Position numbers and translations under genes: made by a program
Assembly (NCBI GenBank): GCA_930987725.1
Contig: CAKNKY010000022.1
Coordinates: 1 to 37,379 of the forward strand
Reading direction: 5' to 3'
DNA from: an uncultured Anaeromassilibacillus sp.
Lineage (GTDB): Bacteria; Bacillota; Clostridia; Oscillospirales; Acutalibacteraceae
Length of the DNA: 37,379 bases
The notes under the pieces: generated by a model
Database searches by the model: none
What the model was told of the DNA's origin: nothing
What the model saw: only the letters and a program-made list of their open reading frames with translations
Shown: positions 23,488-32,601 of the stretch, one piece after another
Layout: every line of letters begins with the position of its first letter
How positions within the stretch are numbered: the stretch's first letter is position 1

Positions 23488-24162
23488 ATGGTTCATTTTT
23501 TGGCAGGCGGAAAAACCGTGGACGTCTTCCCGGGCTGCGAACCGGGAGCGCCGCTGATCTGCCTCAACACCTTCTCCGGTGAAGGGCAGAAGGTGTTCGA
23601 AGCGGCGCAGGCGGCCGGCTGCCCGCCGTTTTCGCTGGCGGCCGTGAGCGATCTGGACTGGAACCGCGATATGGTCCCGTGGGACAGCCCGCCCGCCTTC
23701 CCGCATGGCGACCCCTGCATCGGCGGGGCGGATGAATACCTGCGGCTCCTGGCGGAGGAGATCCTTCCGGCTGTCGGGCAGTATCTCGCCGGCACGCCGC
23801 GCTGGCGCGGGATCGCCGGGTATTCCTTGGCGGGTCTGTTCGCCCTGTATGCCCTTTACCGCACGGATCTTTTTTCGCGCGCGGCCAGCGTGTCCGGCTC
23901 CCTCTGGTTCCCCGGCATGAAGGAGTACGTGTTTTCCCATGAGAGCAGGCGGCGGCCGGACTGCCTCTATTTTTCTCTCGGCGACAAGGAGAGCAAAACC
24001 AGGAACCCGGTGCTCAGAAGCGTCCGGCAGGACACGGAGGAGATCCACGCCTTCTTCCGGGAAAAGGGGATCGACACCGTCTTTCAGCTCAACCCGGGCA
24101 ATCATTTCACTCAGGCGGCGGAGCGCACGGCGGCGGGCCTTTGCTGGCTTCTCAGCCGGTGA
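23488..24162 (+). CDS. alpha/beta-hydrolase, esterase D / IroE-like
   Basis: Hydrolase of 224 residues without a visible signal peptide. The nucleophile elbow GYSLAGLFALYALY (G-x-S-x-G) is followed by a strand ending LFSRAASVSGSLWFPG, the pattern of the esterase family that includes Fes and IroE. The probable acid lies in LGDKESKTRN and the catalytic His in NPGNHFTQ. It could deacylate a small ester or a siderophore, but there are no iron-uptake genes nearby to support the latter. The ATG is preceded by AGGAGG nine bases upstream. Confidence 0.8.
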   Translation: MVHFLAGGKTVDVFPGCEPGAPLICLNTFSGEGQKVFEAAQAAGCPPFSLAAVSDLDWNRDMVPWDSPPAFPHGDPCIGGADEYLRLLAEEILPAVGQYLAGTPRWRGIAGYSLAGLFALYALYRTDLFSRAASVSGSLWFPGMKEYVFSHESRRRPDCLYFSLGDKESKTRNPVLRSVRQDTEEIHAFFREKGIDTVFQLNPGNHFTQAAERTAAGLCWLLSR

Positions 24163-24352
24163 GGCCGCTGCCGCACCCTCACATTTTCGCACGGTTCCTC
24201 TTTGCCCGGAGCGGCAAGGCGTCAAAATCGTACAATTTTTTTCTTTTTACGAAAAAACTGCCGTTTGCAGGCTGTTTGTCTGTGAACGGAAGTTTTGACA
24301 GCCTTTTCTCGCATTGTGGAAAAGAATGCTGTATAATGGTGGGGAGGATAAA

Positions 24353-24556
24353 ATGCTGGCAAAGAACGCGGAAAAAAGAGGACAGTTCAAATTTGTAAGG
24401 CTGGAATATATGTTTCCGCAGGATCGCTTGCTGCGGCGGAGTATGTGTTCCGCCGGGGGGATGAAAGCCGCGGCAGAGGAAGGATGTCTGGACACAGAAG
24501 CGATTTTTGTGGACGGAACGCCATCTGTTGAAAATATATTGAGATATATCCCATAA
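24353..24556 (+). pseudogene. IS1182-like transposase remnant with internal deletion
   Basis: Frame of 67 residues with a good GGGGAGG site and a TATAAT at 24332 upstream. Its start (FKFVRLEYMFPQDRLLRR) resembles the beginning of IS1182-type transposases, which read (V)xLExLVPQDHLLRKI. Its end (GCLDTEAIFVDGTPSVEN) resembles the later motif in which an Ile-Phe-x-Asp-Gly-Thr precedes a run of Glu and Asn. About a hundred residues that normally separate these motifs are missing, and the C-terminal half is gone. It is a decayed copy. It marks where the sequence changes to a less G+C-rich composition, just before the Wadjet operon. Confidence 0.6.
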
Positions 24557-24597
24557 AAAGAGAGTCTCATGTTCGCTTTTTTGCACGATTTTTGGCG

Positions 24598-24627
24598 TTA
24601 CAAGCGAAAGATCCTTTTTATTATAAA
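24598..24627 (+). promoter_or_regulatory. candidate promoter of the Wadjet operon
   Basis: TTACAA (24598-24603), 18 bases, TATAAA (24622-24627). A second -10-like GATAAT lies at 24644. The jetA start is at 24692. The A+T-rich stretch 24557-24691 contains nothing else that I recognise. Confidence 0.4.
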
Positions 24628-24691
24628 ATACAAATGATACACTGATAATAGATCGAAAATTGCAGAACGGCAAGCAAAGGGATGGCGGTCT

Positions 24692-26119
24692 ATGAAGCTG
24701 TTTGAAAAAATTCCCGCAAGTTTCTTTTCCGTCTTGGCCTCTCCGAACCGGGAACTATATTGGACGGCGTTGGTCACGCTGCAGCATCTGTTGGAATATG
24801 ATCTGAATATTCCGGTAGAGGATTATTGTATCGCACTGAGTGATAAACTATCTGATATGGAGCTGGCGGCGGAAGATACCCTGGACGAGGAAGAACAGCA
24901 ATTAATCCGGCAGCCCAACGGGAAGGTTCGGTGGATTATCCATCGACTCAAACGCGCCGGGTGGCTGGATACCGAATATCGTGACGGCACATTTGAGGAG
25001 GTCATTGCGCCGCGGGACTATGCCGATCAGGTGATTCGCCTTTTGTTGGAGTTGGAGCAATCCGAAACAAAAGAATATAATTCCCTGGTGTTTTCCACTT
25101 ACAGCGGGTTGAAGCAGGCTTACGAAGAAAAATCCGACCATATGTATGAAGCCCTGCTGACAGCCCGAAGGAATACGGCAGAACTCTTGCAGGATTTGAA
25201 AAGCCTTTACCATAATATCCGATACTATCATCAAATTATTGGGCAGGCAGCGGATGTCAACCAACTGCTGCATGATTACTATGACGAATATAAGGGAATG
25301 CTGGACAGAATCTATCATCCCATCAAGACGATGGATTCTCTGCCTCATTACCGGCAGCCCATTTTGGACATCCTCAATGCGCTGCTGGTGGATGATGAGA
25401 TCATGGAGCGTGCTGTGGGTCGGATGGTGCAGCTCCATCCAGATGAGGATCCCGCACAGGCCCGCCATACGCTGGATTGCTATGTTCAGGAACTGCTGAA
25501 CAGTTATTCCAATGTGGAAGATATTTTACGGCAAATCGATCGAAAACATCGGGCCTACACACGGGAATCGGTGGACAGTATCAAATACCGGATGTCGGCC
25601 GACCACAGCATTGCAGGCAAACTGACGGAACTGTTGCGGGCCTTGTCCGAAGCAGCGGCCGGGACACAATGGGAAGCGATGATGGATTGGATGCAAAAGG
25701 GAATCCAGTGTGAAAATCAAGCCTTTGCCGATGGAGGTTCCCTGTGGCATCCCACCGTGCGCAGCCGGAGAAACGGCGCCCCGGACCGGATTGTGCAGGA
25801 TCCCTCCCCGGAAGAAGAACGGGAATTGCTGCAAACCTTCCGGGCAGACCGGAGCCGTCAGCACTCCATTGCCCGGGCGTGGCAATATCTTGCACGCATG
25901 TTGGACGACAGGGAGATGGTAACCAGCGAGGAACTGACGCTGGATAAGGACGACCAGTTTATCTGGCTCCTGCTGGCTGCCGTGCGCTCTACCGATCTCA
26001 ACGCACCGTTTTCCGTGGAATTTTTACCGGGAGAGATCGAGAACAACGGTTATCGGATTCCGCGTATGCGCATCAGCCGGAAAAGGGCGTTAAACCCGAC
26101 GGAAGGAGAGGACCTTTGA
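24692..26119 (+). CDS. jetA: Wadjet protein JetA
   Basis: First gene of a four-gene Wadjet system, which recognises and cuts small circular DNA such as plasmids. The product of 475 residues starts FEKIPASFFSVLASPNRELYWTAL and should be the kleisin-like bridge of the SMC-type JetABC complex. It is rich in helices and has long charged stretches (about 130-290) but no catalytic motif. The resemblance is to the JetA type annotated as DUF5716 rather than the DUF3375 type; I cannot fix the Wadjet subtype by eye. A weak AAGGGA site precedes the ATG. The stop overlaps the jetB start (TGATG). Confidence 0.85.
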   Translation: MKLFEKIPASFFSVLASPNRELYWTALVTLQHLLEYDLNIPVEDYCIALSDKLSDMELAAEDTLDEEEQQLIRQPNGKVRWIIHRLKRAGWLDTEYRDGTFEEVIAPRDYADQVIRLLLELEQSETKEYNSLVFSTYSGLKQAYEEKSDHMYEALLTARRNTAELLQDLKSLYHNIRYYHQIIGQAADVNQLLHDYYDEYKGMLDRIYHPIKTMDSLPHYRQPILDILNALLVDDEIMERAVGRMVQLHPDEDPAQARHTLDCYVQELLNSYSNVEDILRQIDRKHRAYTRESVDSIKYRMSADHSIAGKLTELLRALSEAAAGTQWEAMMDWMQKGIQCENQAFADGGSLWHPTVRSRRNGAPDRIVQDPSPEEERELLQTFRADRSRQHSIARAWQYLARMLDDREMVTSEELTLDKDDQFIWLLLAAVRSTDLNAPFSVEFLPGEIENNGYRIPRMRISRKRALNPTEGEDL

Positions 26120-26766
26120 TGTGGATGGAAGAATATGAAGCCTTGAATGCAACGGAAAAATCGGAGTTTCGCCGCCTTGCCAATGCGCTTCTCTCCCGCA
26201 CCTATTTACTGCGCAATGTCTATGATGACCAGAAAAAAATGATGGATTTGAACAGTGATTACCGCACGGCGCGGCGCTTTTTCACCATTTTGCAGGGATA
26301 CTTTTCCCTTGCCGGATGGGATCTGTACCGGGATGATGAATACGGAGTAATCTATCTTCGCAACCAGCAGGGGAGCAACCGGGCCCGGTTCAGTGCATTC
26401 ACCACGATGTTTCTGTATATCCTTCGCCTGATTTATGAGGAAAACCGGCAACAGGTGGAATTGCATCATGATGTACGCACCGATACCTTTGCCGTTATTC
26501 ACAAGATGAACGCCTTTGGGCTGCTGAAAGACGGACGTTCTACAGCCAAGGATCGGCTGGAAGCCCAAAAAACTTTGGCCCGATATCAGGTGATCGCCAA
26601 AATTGACGGAGGATGGAAAACGGATGGCAACAAATTGCTGATCTACCCGACTATTCTGTTTTTCCTGCCGAACAGTGAAATTGACGCCATGGCCCGGCAA
26701 TTGCAGGAGATGCGCAAACAATCTCAGGAAGGGGCAACGAGCGAGGAAGGGGAGGAATCCCTATGA
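26119..26766 (+). CDS. jetB: Wadjet protein JetB (DUF4194)
   Basis: Protein of 215 residues, the KITE-like partner of the JetC motor. Family-like features are the early RRLANALLSRTYLLRN, the middle segment RRFFTILQGYFSLAGWDLYRDDEYGVIYL, and TTMFLYILRLIYEENR. The last 25 residues are acidic (EEGEESL). The ATG at 26119 shares a base with the jetA stop and has GGAGAGG upstream; a TTG one codon earlier is in frame but less likely. Its stop overlaps the jetC start, so the operon is tightly coupled. Confidence 0.88.
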   Translation: MWMEEYEALNATEKSEFRRLANALLSRTYLLRNVYDDQKKMMDLNSDYRTARRFFTILQGYFSLAGWDLYRDDEYGVIYLRNQQGSNRARFSAFTTMFLYILRLIYEENRQQVELHHDVRTDTFAVIHKMNAFGLLKDGRSTAKDRLEAQKTLARYQVIAKIDGGWKTDGNKLLIYPTILFFLPNSEIDAMARQLQEMRKQSQEGATSEEGEESL

Positions 26767-29700
26767 AGCGACTGAAAAGGATGCTGCTGATCAACTGGTA
26801 CTTTTTTCAGAAAGAGGTCATTGAGTTTGATACCCTGACCTTCCTGACAGGGAAAAACGGCACGGGCAAATCTACCATCATTGATGCCTTACAGCTGGTG
26901 CTTTTATCGGATACGAGCGGCAGCTTTTTCAACAAATCGGCCAATGGGAAATCCCGGCGCACGCTGATCGGTTACCTGCAGGGAGAATTGTCTGATGATG
27001 AGGCAGGCGGGTTTACCTACCTGCGCAACGACCGCTTTACCAGCTATGTGGTATTGGAATTTTATGATGAAGAAAAAAGCCGGTACTTTACGGCCGGTTG
27101 CTGCTTCGATGTGTATTCTGACAATGATACGCCGCATCTTTTCTTTGGCTACTATGGCGCAATGCCGGAAAACTTCTTCATTATAGACGGCCTTCCCTTA
27201 TCCATTGAAAGATTACGCCGGTGGATTCGCGCCGAACACCCGGAATCTACCCACATGGCAACCGCCACGAATAAGGAGTTCCGGGACTATTTGTATGGTA
27301 AACTGGGCGGCTTGCAAACCAAATTTGCGGATCTTTTTAAAAAAGCGGTACCCTTTACCCCGATCTCGGACATCCAGACTTTCATTACTGAATTCGTGTT
27401 CGGACATGAACAGCCGGTGGACATCCGTGCCATGCAGGAGACCATCGAAAGCTATACCCAGATGGAGCAGGAAGCTGCCCGGCTGCAGGAACGCCGAAAG
27501 CTGTTGGAGGAGATTGCTGACCAGCACGGAGAATACCGGCGGTTGTGCAACCAGATTCGGACCAACCAATACATTGCCGACCGCGCCGACTGCGACCTGG
27601 CGGCCCGGGAGACCGAAGCGGCAAAGCAGGCTTTCGCCAGGAAAACGCAGAAGCTGAAACAGGATCGTCTTGCGCTGAAGGAAAAGCAGCAGCAGCGCGA
27701 GGAGATCCACACGCAGTACATCCATGTGAAGACAGAGCTGGCATCTTCCGGTTTACAGCAGCACATTGAGGAGCTGGAAAAAGCTCAGGCGGAACTGAAA
27801 CGGCAGATGGTTACCTGGCAGGCGGCGTATAACAAACGCAACCAGGACTTTTCCCATTTGGCCGCTGGTTGGAAAGAGGTGCTGCGCGGTTGTGACGCGC
27901 TGCTTATGGAACAGACCGAGGTATTGGGAGCGCGCACAAAGGTAAGCCTGGAAACCTTTGCACAGCAAAAAACGGCGGCTGTGCAAGCAGTGGCATCCCT
28001 GGCCGGCAAAGAACTGGCGTCCATCTCATTGCCGGATGCAGAGGCTGCCGACCGCACCATGCGGGCGCTGGATCGCGGCATTGTGGCGCTGCAAAATAAT
28101 GTGGAACAGGATCAGCGGGAAGCGGCGTCAGCCGTTGCTGCCCTTGTGGAGGAACAGAAATCCCTGCAGGCCGGACGGCAGCGCTATCCCGAGCATGTCA
28201 CTGCTTTGCGGCAAGCCCTGGAAGAGCGGCTGGCGGCACAGGCGCAGGACGGTGCATCAGTGCGGATGGTGGCCGAATTGTGGGATGTGCGGGATCAGGC
28301 TTGGCGCAATGCCGTGGAAGGCTATCTCAATACCCAGCGCTACAACCTGCTTGTGTCAGAGGAGTCATACCAGACAGCGGCGGCTATTTATAACACCGTC
28401 AAAGATACGCTGCATATTCACGGGGTGGCAGTGGTAGACATTGCGGCCATCCGGCGTCTGCATCCCGAACGGCGCCTGGGAAGCCTCGCAGAGGAAATCG
28501 TAACGCAGGACGCCGACGCCCGCCTGTATGCTGATTTCCTTTTGGGACGGGTGATGAAATGCGAAAGCCTGGAAGAACACAACCGGCAGGAAATTTCCAT
28601 CACAAAGGGCTGTATGCTTTACCAGCAAAAGGCGATTCGTCATTTGAATCCCAAAATCTGGGCCCGGCCGCTGTTGGGCCAGGGAGCGCGCTTGCTGCGG
28701 CTGCGCCAGATCGAAGAAGAACTGCCGCAGAAGCGCAGGACCAGTGAGCAGTTGTCCGGCTGGGTTGTGGCGGCCAGGAAGATTGCGCGGGTGCAAGGGC
28801 TGGGAACTTCGGAGCTGGAAGACTGGGAAGCGGCCCGGCAGGCACTGGCCCGCATTCCGGCGGCACAGAAAGAGTGGGTGGAAAAGCAGACTGAACTGGA
28901 TGCCATTGACCGGGAACCACTGTTCGCCTTGCAGGAAAAAGAACGAACGTTGTACCGCGAGTCGACGGAATATGACAAGCAGATCGGTGCGCTCAATCGC
29001 TCCATCGGGGAGCAGGAGGGGGCATGTCACGTTCTGGAAACGCGGCAAATCCCCCAGGCCCAGGCCAGGCAGGCGCAGCTGCAGAGCAATCTGGAAAAAG
29101 ATTACCCGGCAGACTGGCGTCAGCAGACGGGGGAGCCGCGATACCAGCAGGAACTCTCCACCCACGCCGCCCTGGAGGACGTCAGCATCAATTTCCGGCG
29201 CAGCGCCGCAGCAGCCAAGACTTCTGCGAATAAAGCGTGGAGCAATCTTCGGGATGCCAGAATCGACTATAACCGCCGCTATCAGATGGGGTTGGATGTA
29301 GAAAAACAGGACAACGCTGCCTTTGACGCTGTATTGCAGGAAATCCGGGAAAATCGTCTGCCTGCGTACCTGGACAAAATCCGCGACGCCAAGGAAAAGG
29401 CGATGGAACAGTTCCAGGAAGAGTTTATTGGCGTATTGCATACCAACATCGGCAATGCGGAACGGGCGATTCGGGAGTTGAACCATGCGCTGCGCACGCC
29501 TTTCTCGGAAGATTCCTATGCGTTCCAGGTAAAGCCAAACCCGGAATATCGCCGTTTTTATGATATGCTCACCGATCACATGAACCTGGAGAGCTACACT
29601 CTTTTTGCCGAGCAATTCCGGCAGAAGTATGCGGCGGAGATCGAAGAGTTGTTCGGAATCCTGACCGATGCCGGCACCGGCGACATCGACAAGCGTGTGG

Positions 29701-30122
29701 AAAAATACACGAACTATCGCACCTACCTGCAGTTTGATCTCACAGTGACCACTCCGGATGGCCTGGTGCAGCGGCTTTCCCGCATGATGGAGAAAAAATC
29801 CGGCGGCGAGACCCAGACGCCCTTTTACATTGCGGTGCTGGCGTCCTTTGCACAGCTTTACCGCATGGATCGGGATCCCCGCGGCAGTACCATCCGATTG
29901 ATCGTCTTTGATGAGGCGTTCTCCAAAATGGATGGCGAGCGCATTGCCCAAAGTATGAAGATCCTGCGGGATTTCCATTTCCAGGTGATTCTGTCGGCGC
30001 CCCCGGATAAGATCGGGGATATTTCCACCCTGGTGGACCGCAACCTGTGCGTGATGCGCAAAGGGCATACCACCATTGTCCGCGCCTTTGACCCACGGGA
30101 GGCCGCGTATGTTGAATCTTGA
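26763..30122 (+). CDS. jetC: Wadjet protein JetC, SMC/MukB-like ATPase
   Basis: Motor subunit of 1119 residues. The N-terminal ATPase half has Walker A GKNGTGKST (30-38). Two long coiled-coil arms follow (about 220-360 and 640-930, rich in Gln, Glu, Ala and Arg), separated by a hinge-like region around 460-620. The C-terminal half has the ABC signature KSGGET (about 1012-1017) and Walker B LIVFDEAFSKMD (Asp1050-Glu1051). This is the layout of SMC-family DNA loop extruders. It should reel in plasmid DNA and deliver it to JetD. GGGGAGG precedes the ATG, which overlaps the jetB stop. Confidence 0.93.
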   Translation: MKRLKRMLLINWYFFQKEVIEFDTLTFLTGKNGTGKSTIIDALQLVLLSDTSGSFFNKSANGKSRRTLIGYLQGELSDDEAGGFTYLRNDRFTSYVVLEFYDEEKSRYFTAGCCFDVYSDNDTPHLFFGYYGAMPENFFIIDGLPLSIERLRRWIRAEHPESTHMATATNKEFRDYLYGKLGGLQTKFADLFKKAVPFTPISDIQTFITEFVFGHEQPVDIRAMQETIESYTQMEQEAARLQERRKLLEEIADQHGEYRRLCNQIRTNQYIADRADCDLAARETEAAKQAFARKTQKLKQDRLALKEKQQQREEIHTQYIHVKTELASSGLQQHIEELEKAQAELKRQMVTWQAAYNKRNQDFSHLAAGWKEVLRGCDALLMEQTEVLGARTKVSLETFAQQKTAAVQAVASLAGKELASISLPDAEAADRTMRALDRGIVALQNNVEQDQREAASAVAALVEEQKSLQAGRQRYPEHVTALRQALEERLAAQAQDGASVRMVAELWDVRDQAWRNAVEGYLNTQRYNLLVSEESYQTAAAIYNTVKDTLHIHGVAVVDIAAIRRLHPERRLGSLAEEIVTQDADARLYADFLLGRVMKCESLEEHNRQEISITKGCMLYQQKAIRHLNPKIWARPLLGQGARLLRLRQIEEELPQKRRTSEQLSGWVVAARKIARVQGLGTSELEDWEAARQALARIPAAQKEWVEKQTELDAIDREPLFALQEKERTLYRESTEYDKQIGALNRSIGEQEGACHVLETRQIPQAQARQAQLQSNLEKDYPADWRQQTGEPRYQQELSTHAALEDVSINFRRSAAAAKTSANKAWSNLRDARIDYNRRYQMGLDVEKQDNAAFDAVLQEIRENRLPAYLDKIRDAKEKAMEQFQEEFIGVLHTNIGNAERAIRELNHALRTPFSEDSYAFQVKPNPEYRRFYDMLTDHMNLESYTLFAEQFRQKYAAEIEELFGILTDAGTGDIDKRVEKYTNYRTYLQFDLTVTTPDGLVQRLSRMMEKKSGGETQTPFYIAVLASFAQLYRMDRDPRGSTIRLIVFDEAFSKMDGERIAQSMKILRDFHFQVILSAPPDKIGDISTLVDRNLCVMRKGHTTIVRAFDPREAAYVES

Positions 30123-31362
30123 ATCGGCGATGTTGAACGCTCTGCTGGACCGCTACGAGCGCAGCCGTGGCTTTAAGGAAAACCGCAGCCAGCAGCGGCG
30201 GATCCAGCTCCGAATGTATGTCGACGGCAAAACCGATTTCCCCGCCTACGATATTGAAGACAGTTCGGCCCGAACGGCCATCAACGAAGCGGCTAAAAAG
30301 CTGGCAGAGCAAGGCGTGATCGAGTTGGAATGGATGCACGGGCAGGAGGGGCACATTCTGCGCCGGATCGCGCTGCGCCCGCAGGCGCTGGCGGATGCAT
30401 ACCACCGAGGAGGCCGAAAACCGCTGGCCGATACGGCGGGGCAGCTGGCGCAGAGGCTTCGGCAGGTGCAACAGGCATCTTCGGCGCCGTGGGCCCGCCG
30501 GTATTTGCAGGAGGAACTGGACTTTTTGGAAAAGAACCGGCGTCCGCGGGCCGCTTTCCCGGCGGAGGCTGCCGAGCAGAAGGACTGGCTGGCGGTACTG
30601 GAAATGCTGGGAACACGGGCGCCGGAACCTCCGCTTCTGGAGCGGGTGTTTTCCCTGCGCTGCCTGGGAAACAGCAAGGCCTTTGAAAAATACCACCGGG
30701 CCCGATTGTTGGGTGTGCTGCGCAAAGCCCTTCCGTTAGATACCGAAGAGATGAACGAGGAGGAACTGCTGCGCCAGTCAGGGTTGGAAAAATATCCCGA
30801 GTGGTTTTCCTTTTGTGGCGCGGTGCGGTTGACATGGCCGGACGGAAAGGCGCTGGATATTGCTCCCCTGGGGGACGGTGTTCAGATCAGCGCGGTGGAT
30901 GCCTCACAGGTACAGATTTCCTTTGCACCACAGGTCCGCTGCCTGCTGTTTGTGGAAAATAAGGCTAACTATTTTGATACGATCCGCAAGCATCCTTCCC
31001 CTGAGAGGGTCGTGGTTTTTCACGGCGGGTGCTACAGTCCCCAGAGGGGGCGGTTTTTCCAGCAGCTCTGCCGGGCGGCGGGCCCCCAGGTACAGCTTCT
31101 CCACTGGGGTGATATCGATTGCGGCGGATTTCAGATGGACAGCCGCCTGCGCCGGGAAATTGATCCCCGTATCCGGCCCTGGCGCATGGATGTGGAACAG
31201 TTCCGGGCACATCAGGAGCAGGCAGAGCCTTTCTCCGAAGCGTATGCGGCAAAGCTGGAACCCCTTCTTCAAGACCCCTGGCTGCAGGACAGCCGTGAGG
31301 TGATTCAATATATGCTGCGGTATCATCTTCGGCTGGAACAGGAAGCCCTGCTGGAAGGGTGA
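30109..31362 (+). CDS. jetD: Wadjet nuclease JetD, TOPRIM domain protein
   Basis: Nuclease subunit of 417 residues that should cut the circular DNA processed by JetABC. The N-terminal part has winged-helix character (about 1-95). The C-terminal part is a TOPRIM domain related to topoisomerase VI subunit A, with the metal-binding Glu283 in LLFVENKANYF and Asp335-x-Asp337 in WGDIDCGGF. All expected acidic residues are present, so it looks active. The ATG overlaps the end of jetC by 14 bases in another frame and has GGGAGG six bases upstream. It is the last gene of the operon. Confidence 0.92.
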   Translation: MLNLESAMLNALLDRYERSRGFKENRSQQRRIQLRMYVDGKTDFPAYDIEDSSARTAINEAAKKLAEQGVIELEWMHGQEGHILRRIALRPQALADAYHRGGRKPLADTAGQLAQRLRQVQQASSAPWARRYLQEELDFLEKNRRPRAAFPAEAAEQKDWLAVLEMLGTRAPEPPLLERVFSLRCLGNSKAFEKYHRARLLGVLRKALPLDTEEMNEEELLRQSGLEKYPEWFSFCGAVRLTWPDGKALDIAPLGDGVQISAVDASQVQISFAPQVRCLLFVENKANYFDTIRKHPSPERVVVFHGGCYSPQRGRFFQQLCRAAGPQVQLLHWGDIDCGGFQMDSRLRREIDPRIRPWRMDVEQFRAHQEQAEPFSEAYAAKLEPLLQDPWLQDSREVIQYMLRYHLRLEQEALLEG

Positions 31363-31407
31363 GCGCGGTTTTCCTGATGCGAGGATCGCTTTTGTGGAAA
31401 GGCGACT

Positions 31408-31415
31408 GCTATAAT
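31408..31415 (+). promoter_or_regulatory. extended -10 promoter of the acetyltransferase gene
   Basis: TATAAT at 31410-31415 with TGC directly before it forms an extended -10 element. There is no clear -35. It lies about 170 bases before the acetyltransferase start, so a long leader is transcribed. A small ACACTT / AAGTGT hairpin (about 31465-31480) lies in that leader. Confidence 0.6.
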
Positions 31416-31516
31416 GAATGAAGATAGGATGCTGTGTAAATAAAGTCGGTTCCTGAGGTATCAACACTTTCAAAAGTGTCTTGCATACAAATACAAAACG
31501 GAAAGGGTGGTCTTTT

Positions 31517-31555
31517 ATGAAAATGAATCGTGTATGGAGGGTGCACGCTTCCTAA
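31517..31555 (+). CDS. 12-codon leader peptide before the acetyltransferase gene
   Basis: ATG at 31517 opens a frame reading MKMNRVWRVHAS and then TAA. GGAAAGGGTGG lies just upstream, a good ribosome binding site. The last five codons overlap the left arm of a terminator-like hairpin, and the stop codon touches its right arm. This is the arrangement of ribosome-controlled attenuators known before several antibiotic resistance genes. The peptide itself is not one I recognise. Confidence 0.5.
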   Translation: MKMNRVWRVHAS

Positions 31556-31572
31556 CCCTCCGAATCTTTTTT
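31536..31572 (+). promoter_or_regulatory. terminator/attenuator hairpin in the acetyltransferase leader
   Basis: Arms GGAGGGT (31536-31542) and ACCCTCC (31555-31561), a 12-base loop, then GAATC and six T. A competing pairing GGAGG with CTTCC (31536-31540 and 31548-31552) is possible. The ribosome binding site GGAGG of the next gene (31573-31577) is complementary to the CCTCC of the right arm. A ribosome on the leader peptide would cover the left arm and prevent termination. Confidence 0.5.
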
Positions 31573-31584
31573 GGAGGCAGCAAA

Positions 31585-32511
31585 ATGGAAAAATCAATTA
31601 TCATCCGTGAAGCAGTCACGGAAAACGATGCCGCAGCTTTTTGGAAGCAGCTTCGCCTGTATTCCAAACGGGATAGGTTTCCTGGTTTGAATGACAGAAA
31701 CGGAAAATCTTTTCCCGGCGATTCGGAATACCGGGCCTGTGTGCAGAACATGGATGACAGCCCGCAGGACAGGTGCTGGTATCTGTTCTTTCAGCAGGGT
31801 GGACATGACATTGGCTTTGCCTTGCCGGTCCTTTATCCCTCTAAGGATGGAAAATGTTTTGTCATGGAATTTTGCGTCTATCCGGAATACCGCGGAAACG
31901 GGACAGACGAGAGCTGTGCCGGCGCCCTGCTGGAATGGGCACGGAAAAAAGGTGCCCTTTATGTGGAGCTGAGTGTTGGCGGTGAGATGGAGCATGTGTG
32001 GGGGAGCCTGGGCTTTCTCAAAAACGGTTTTGATGAGTGGGGAGAGCCGCTGATGATCTTGCCTCCCCAAGCGGAAAAGCCTTTCACCGTGGAAATTTTG
32101 AAGAACCCAACAGACTGGCGGCTCTTAAAATTGGAAAACGGATTCAAAAAAGAAATCGGAGAAGAGTTCCTGACAAAAGAAAATCAGAAACAGCTGCAGC
32201 GAGCCGTCAAGGAAGGGAAGATTACCTTCTTTATTGCCAAACGCGGTTCCCGTGCTGTCGGCATGTGCAGCGTCGCCAAATGCTATTCGACTTTCTCCTG
32301 CTCAGATACGGGCGTCTATGAAGACTTCTATATTGAGCCTGTGTTCAGGGGCAAGGGGATTGCACGGAAATTAGCGCAGGCGGCACAGACATGGTGCAGG
32401 CAAAATGGCATAGCAAGCCTGACCGTGTGCTGTGCTCCGTGTGATGAAAAAATGTATCAAGCGCTTGGCTTTGATATTTGTCTGGGAACAACGTTTGCAC
32501 ATATAGATTGA
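31585..32511 (+). CDS. tandem GNAT acetyltransferase
   Basis: Protein of 308 residues with two GNAT domains in a row. The first (about 5-165) has the acetyl-CoA loop region CVYPEYRGNGTDESCAGALLEWA and a final GSLGFLKNGFDEWG. The second (about 170-308) has FYIEPVFRGKGIARKLAQAAQTWCRQNG and YQALGFDICLGTTFAHID. Both keep the R/Q-x-x-G-x-G/A type motif, the first slightly altered (RGNGTD). The substrate is unknown; the leader arrangement suggests an antibiotic or another ribosome-related signal. GGAGG lies seven bases before the ATG. Confidence 0.82.
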   Translation: MEKSIIIREAVTENDAAAFWKQLRLYSKRDRFPGLNDRNGKSFPGDSEYRACVQNMDDSPQDRCWYLFFQQGGHDIGFALPVLYPSKDGKCFVMEFCVYPEYRGNGTDESCAGALLEWARKKGALYVELSVGGEMEHVWGSLGFLKNGFDEWGEPLMILPPQAEKPFTVEILKNPTDWRLLKLENGFKKEIGEEFLTKENQKQLQRAVKEGKITFFIAKRGSRAVGMCSVAKCYSTFSCSDTGVYEDFYIEPVFRGKGIARKLAQAAQTWCRQNGIASLTVCCAPCDEKMYQALGFDICLGTTFAHID

Positions 32512-32524
32512 ATAACTGACACAA

Positions 32525-32560
32525 GGGCGGCGGCTTGGAAAACCAGGTCGCCGCCTGTTT
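32525..32560 (+). terminator. terminator after the acetyltransferase gene
   Basis: A 14-pair stem (outer GGCGGCG / CGCCGCC, inner TTGG / CCAG, a few G-T pairs) with an AAAA loop and the tail TGTTTC. It starts 14 bases after the stop. Confidence 0.75.
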
Positions 32561-32601
32561 CATAAGGCCTTTCTTTCAGGCAAACGGCTCTTATTTAATG
32601 G

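Noticed and set aside
24295-24337. TTGACA and TATAAT before the transposase remnant as a promoter pair.
   Set aside because: The two boxes are 31 bases apart, too far for one promoter; only the -10 part may be real.
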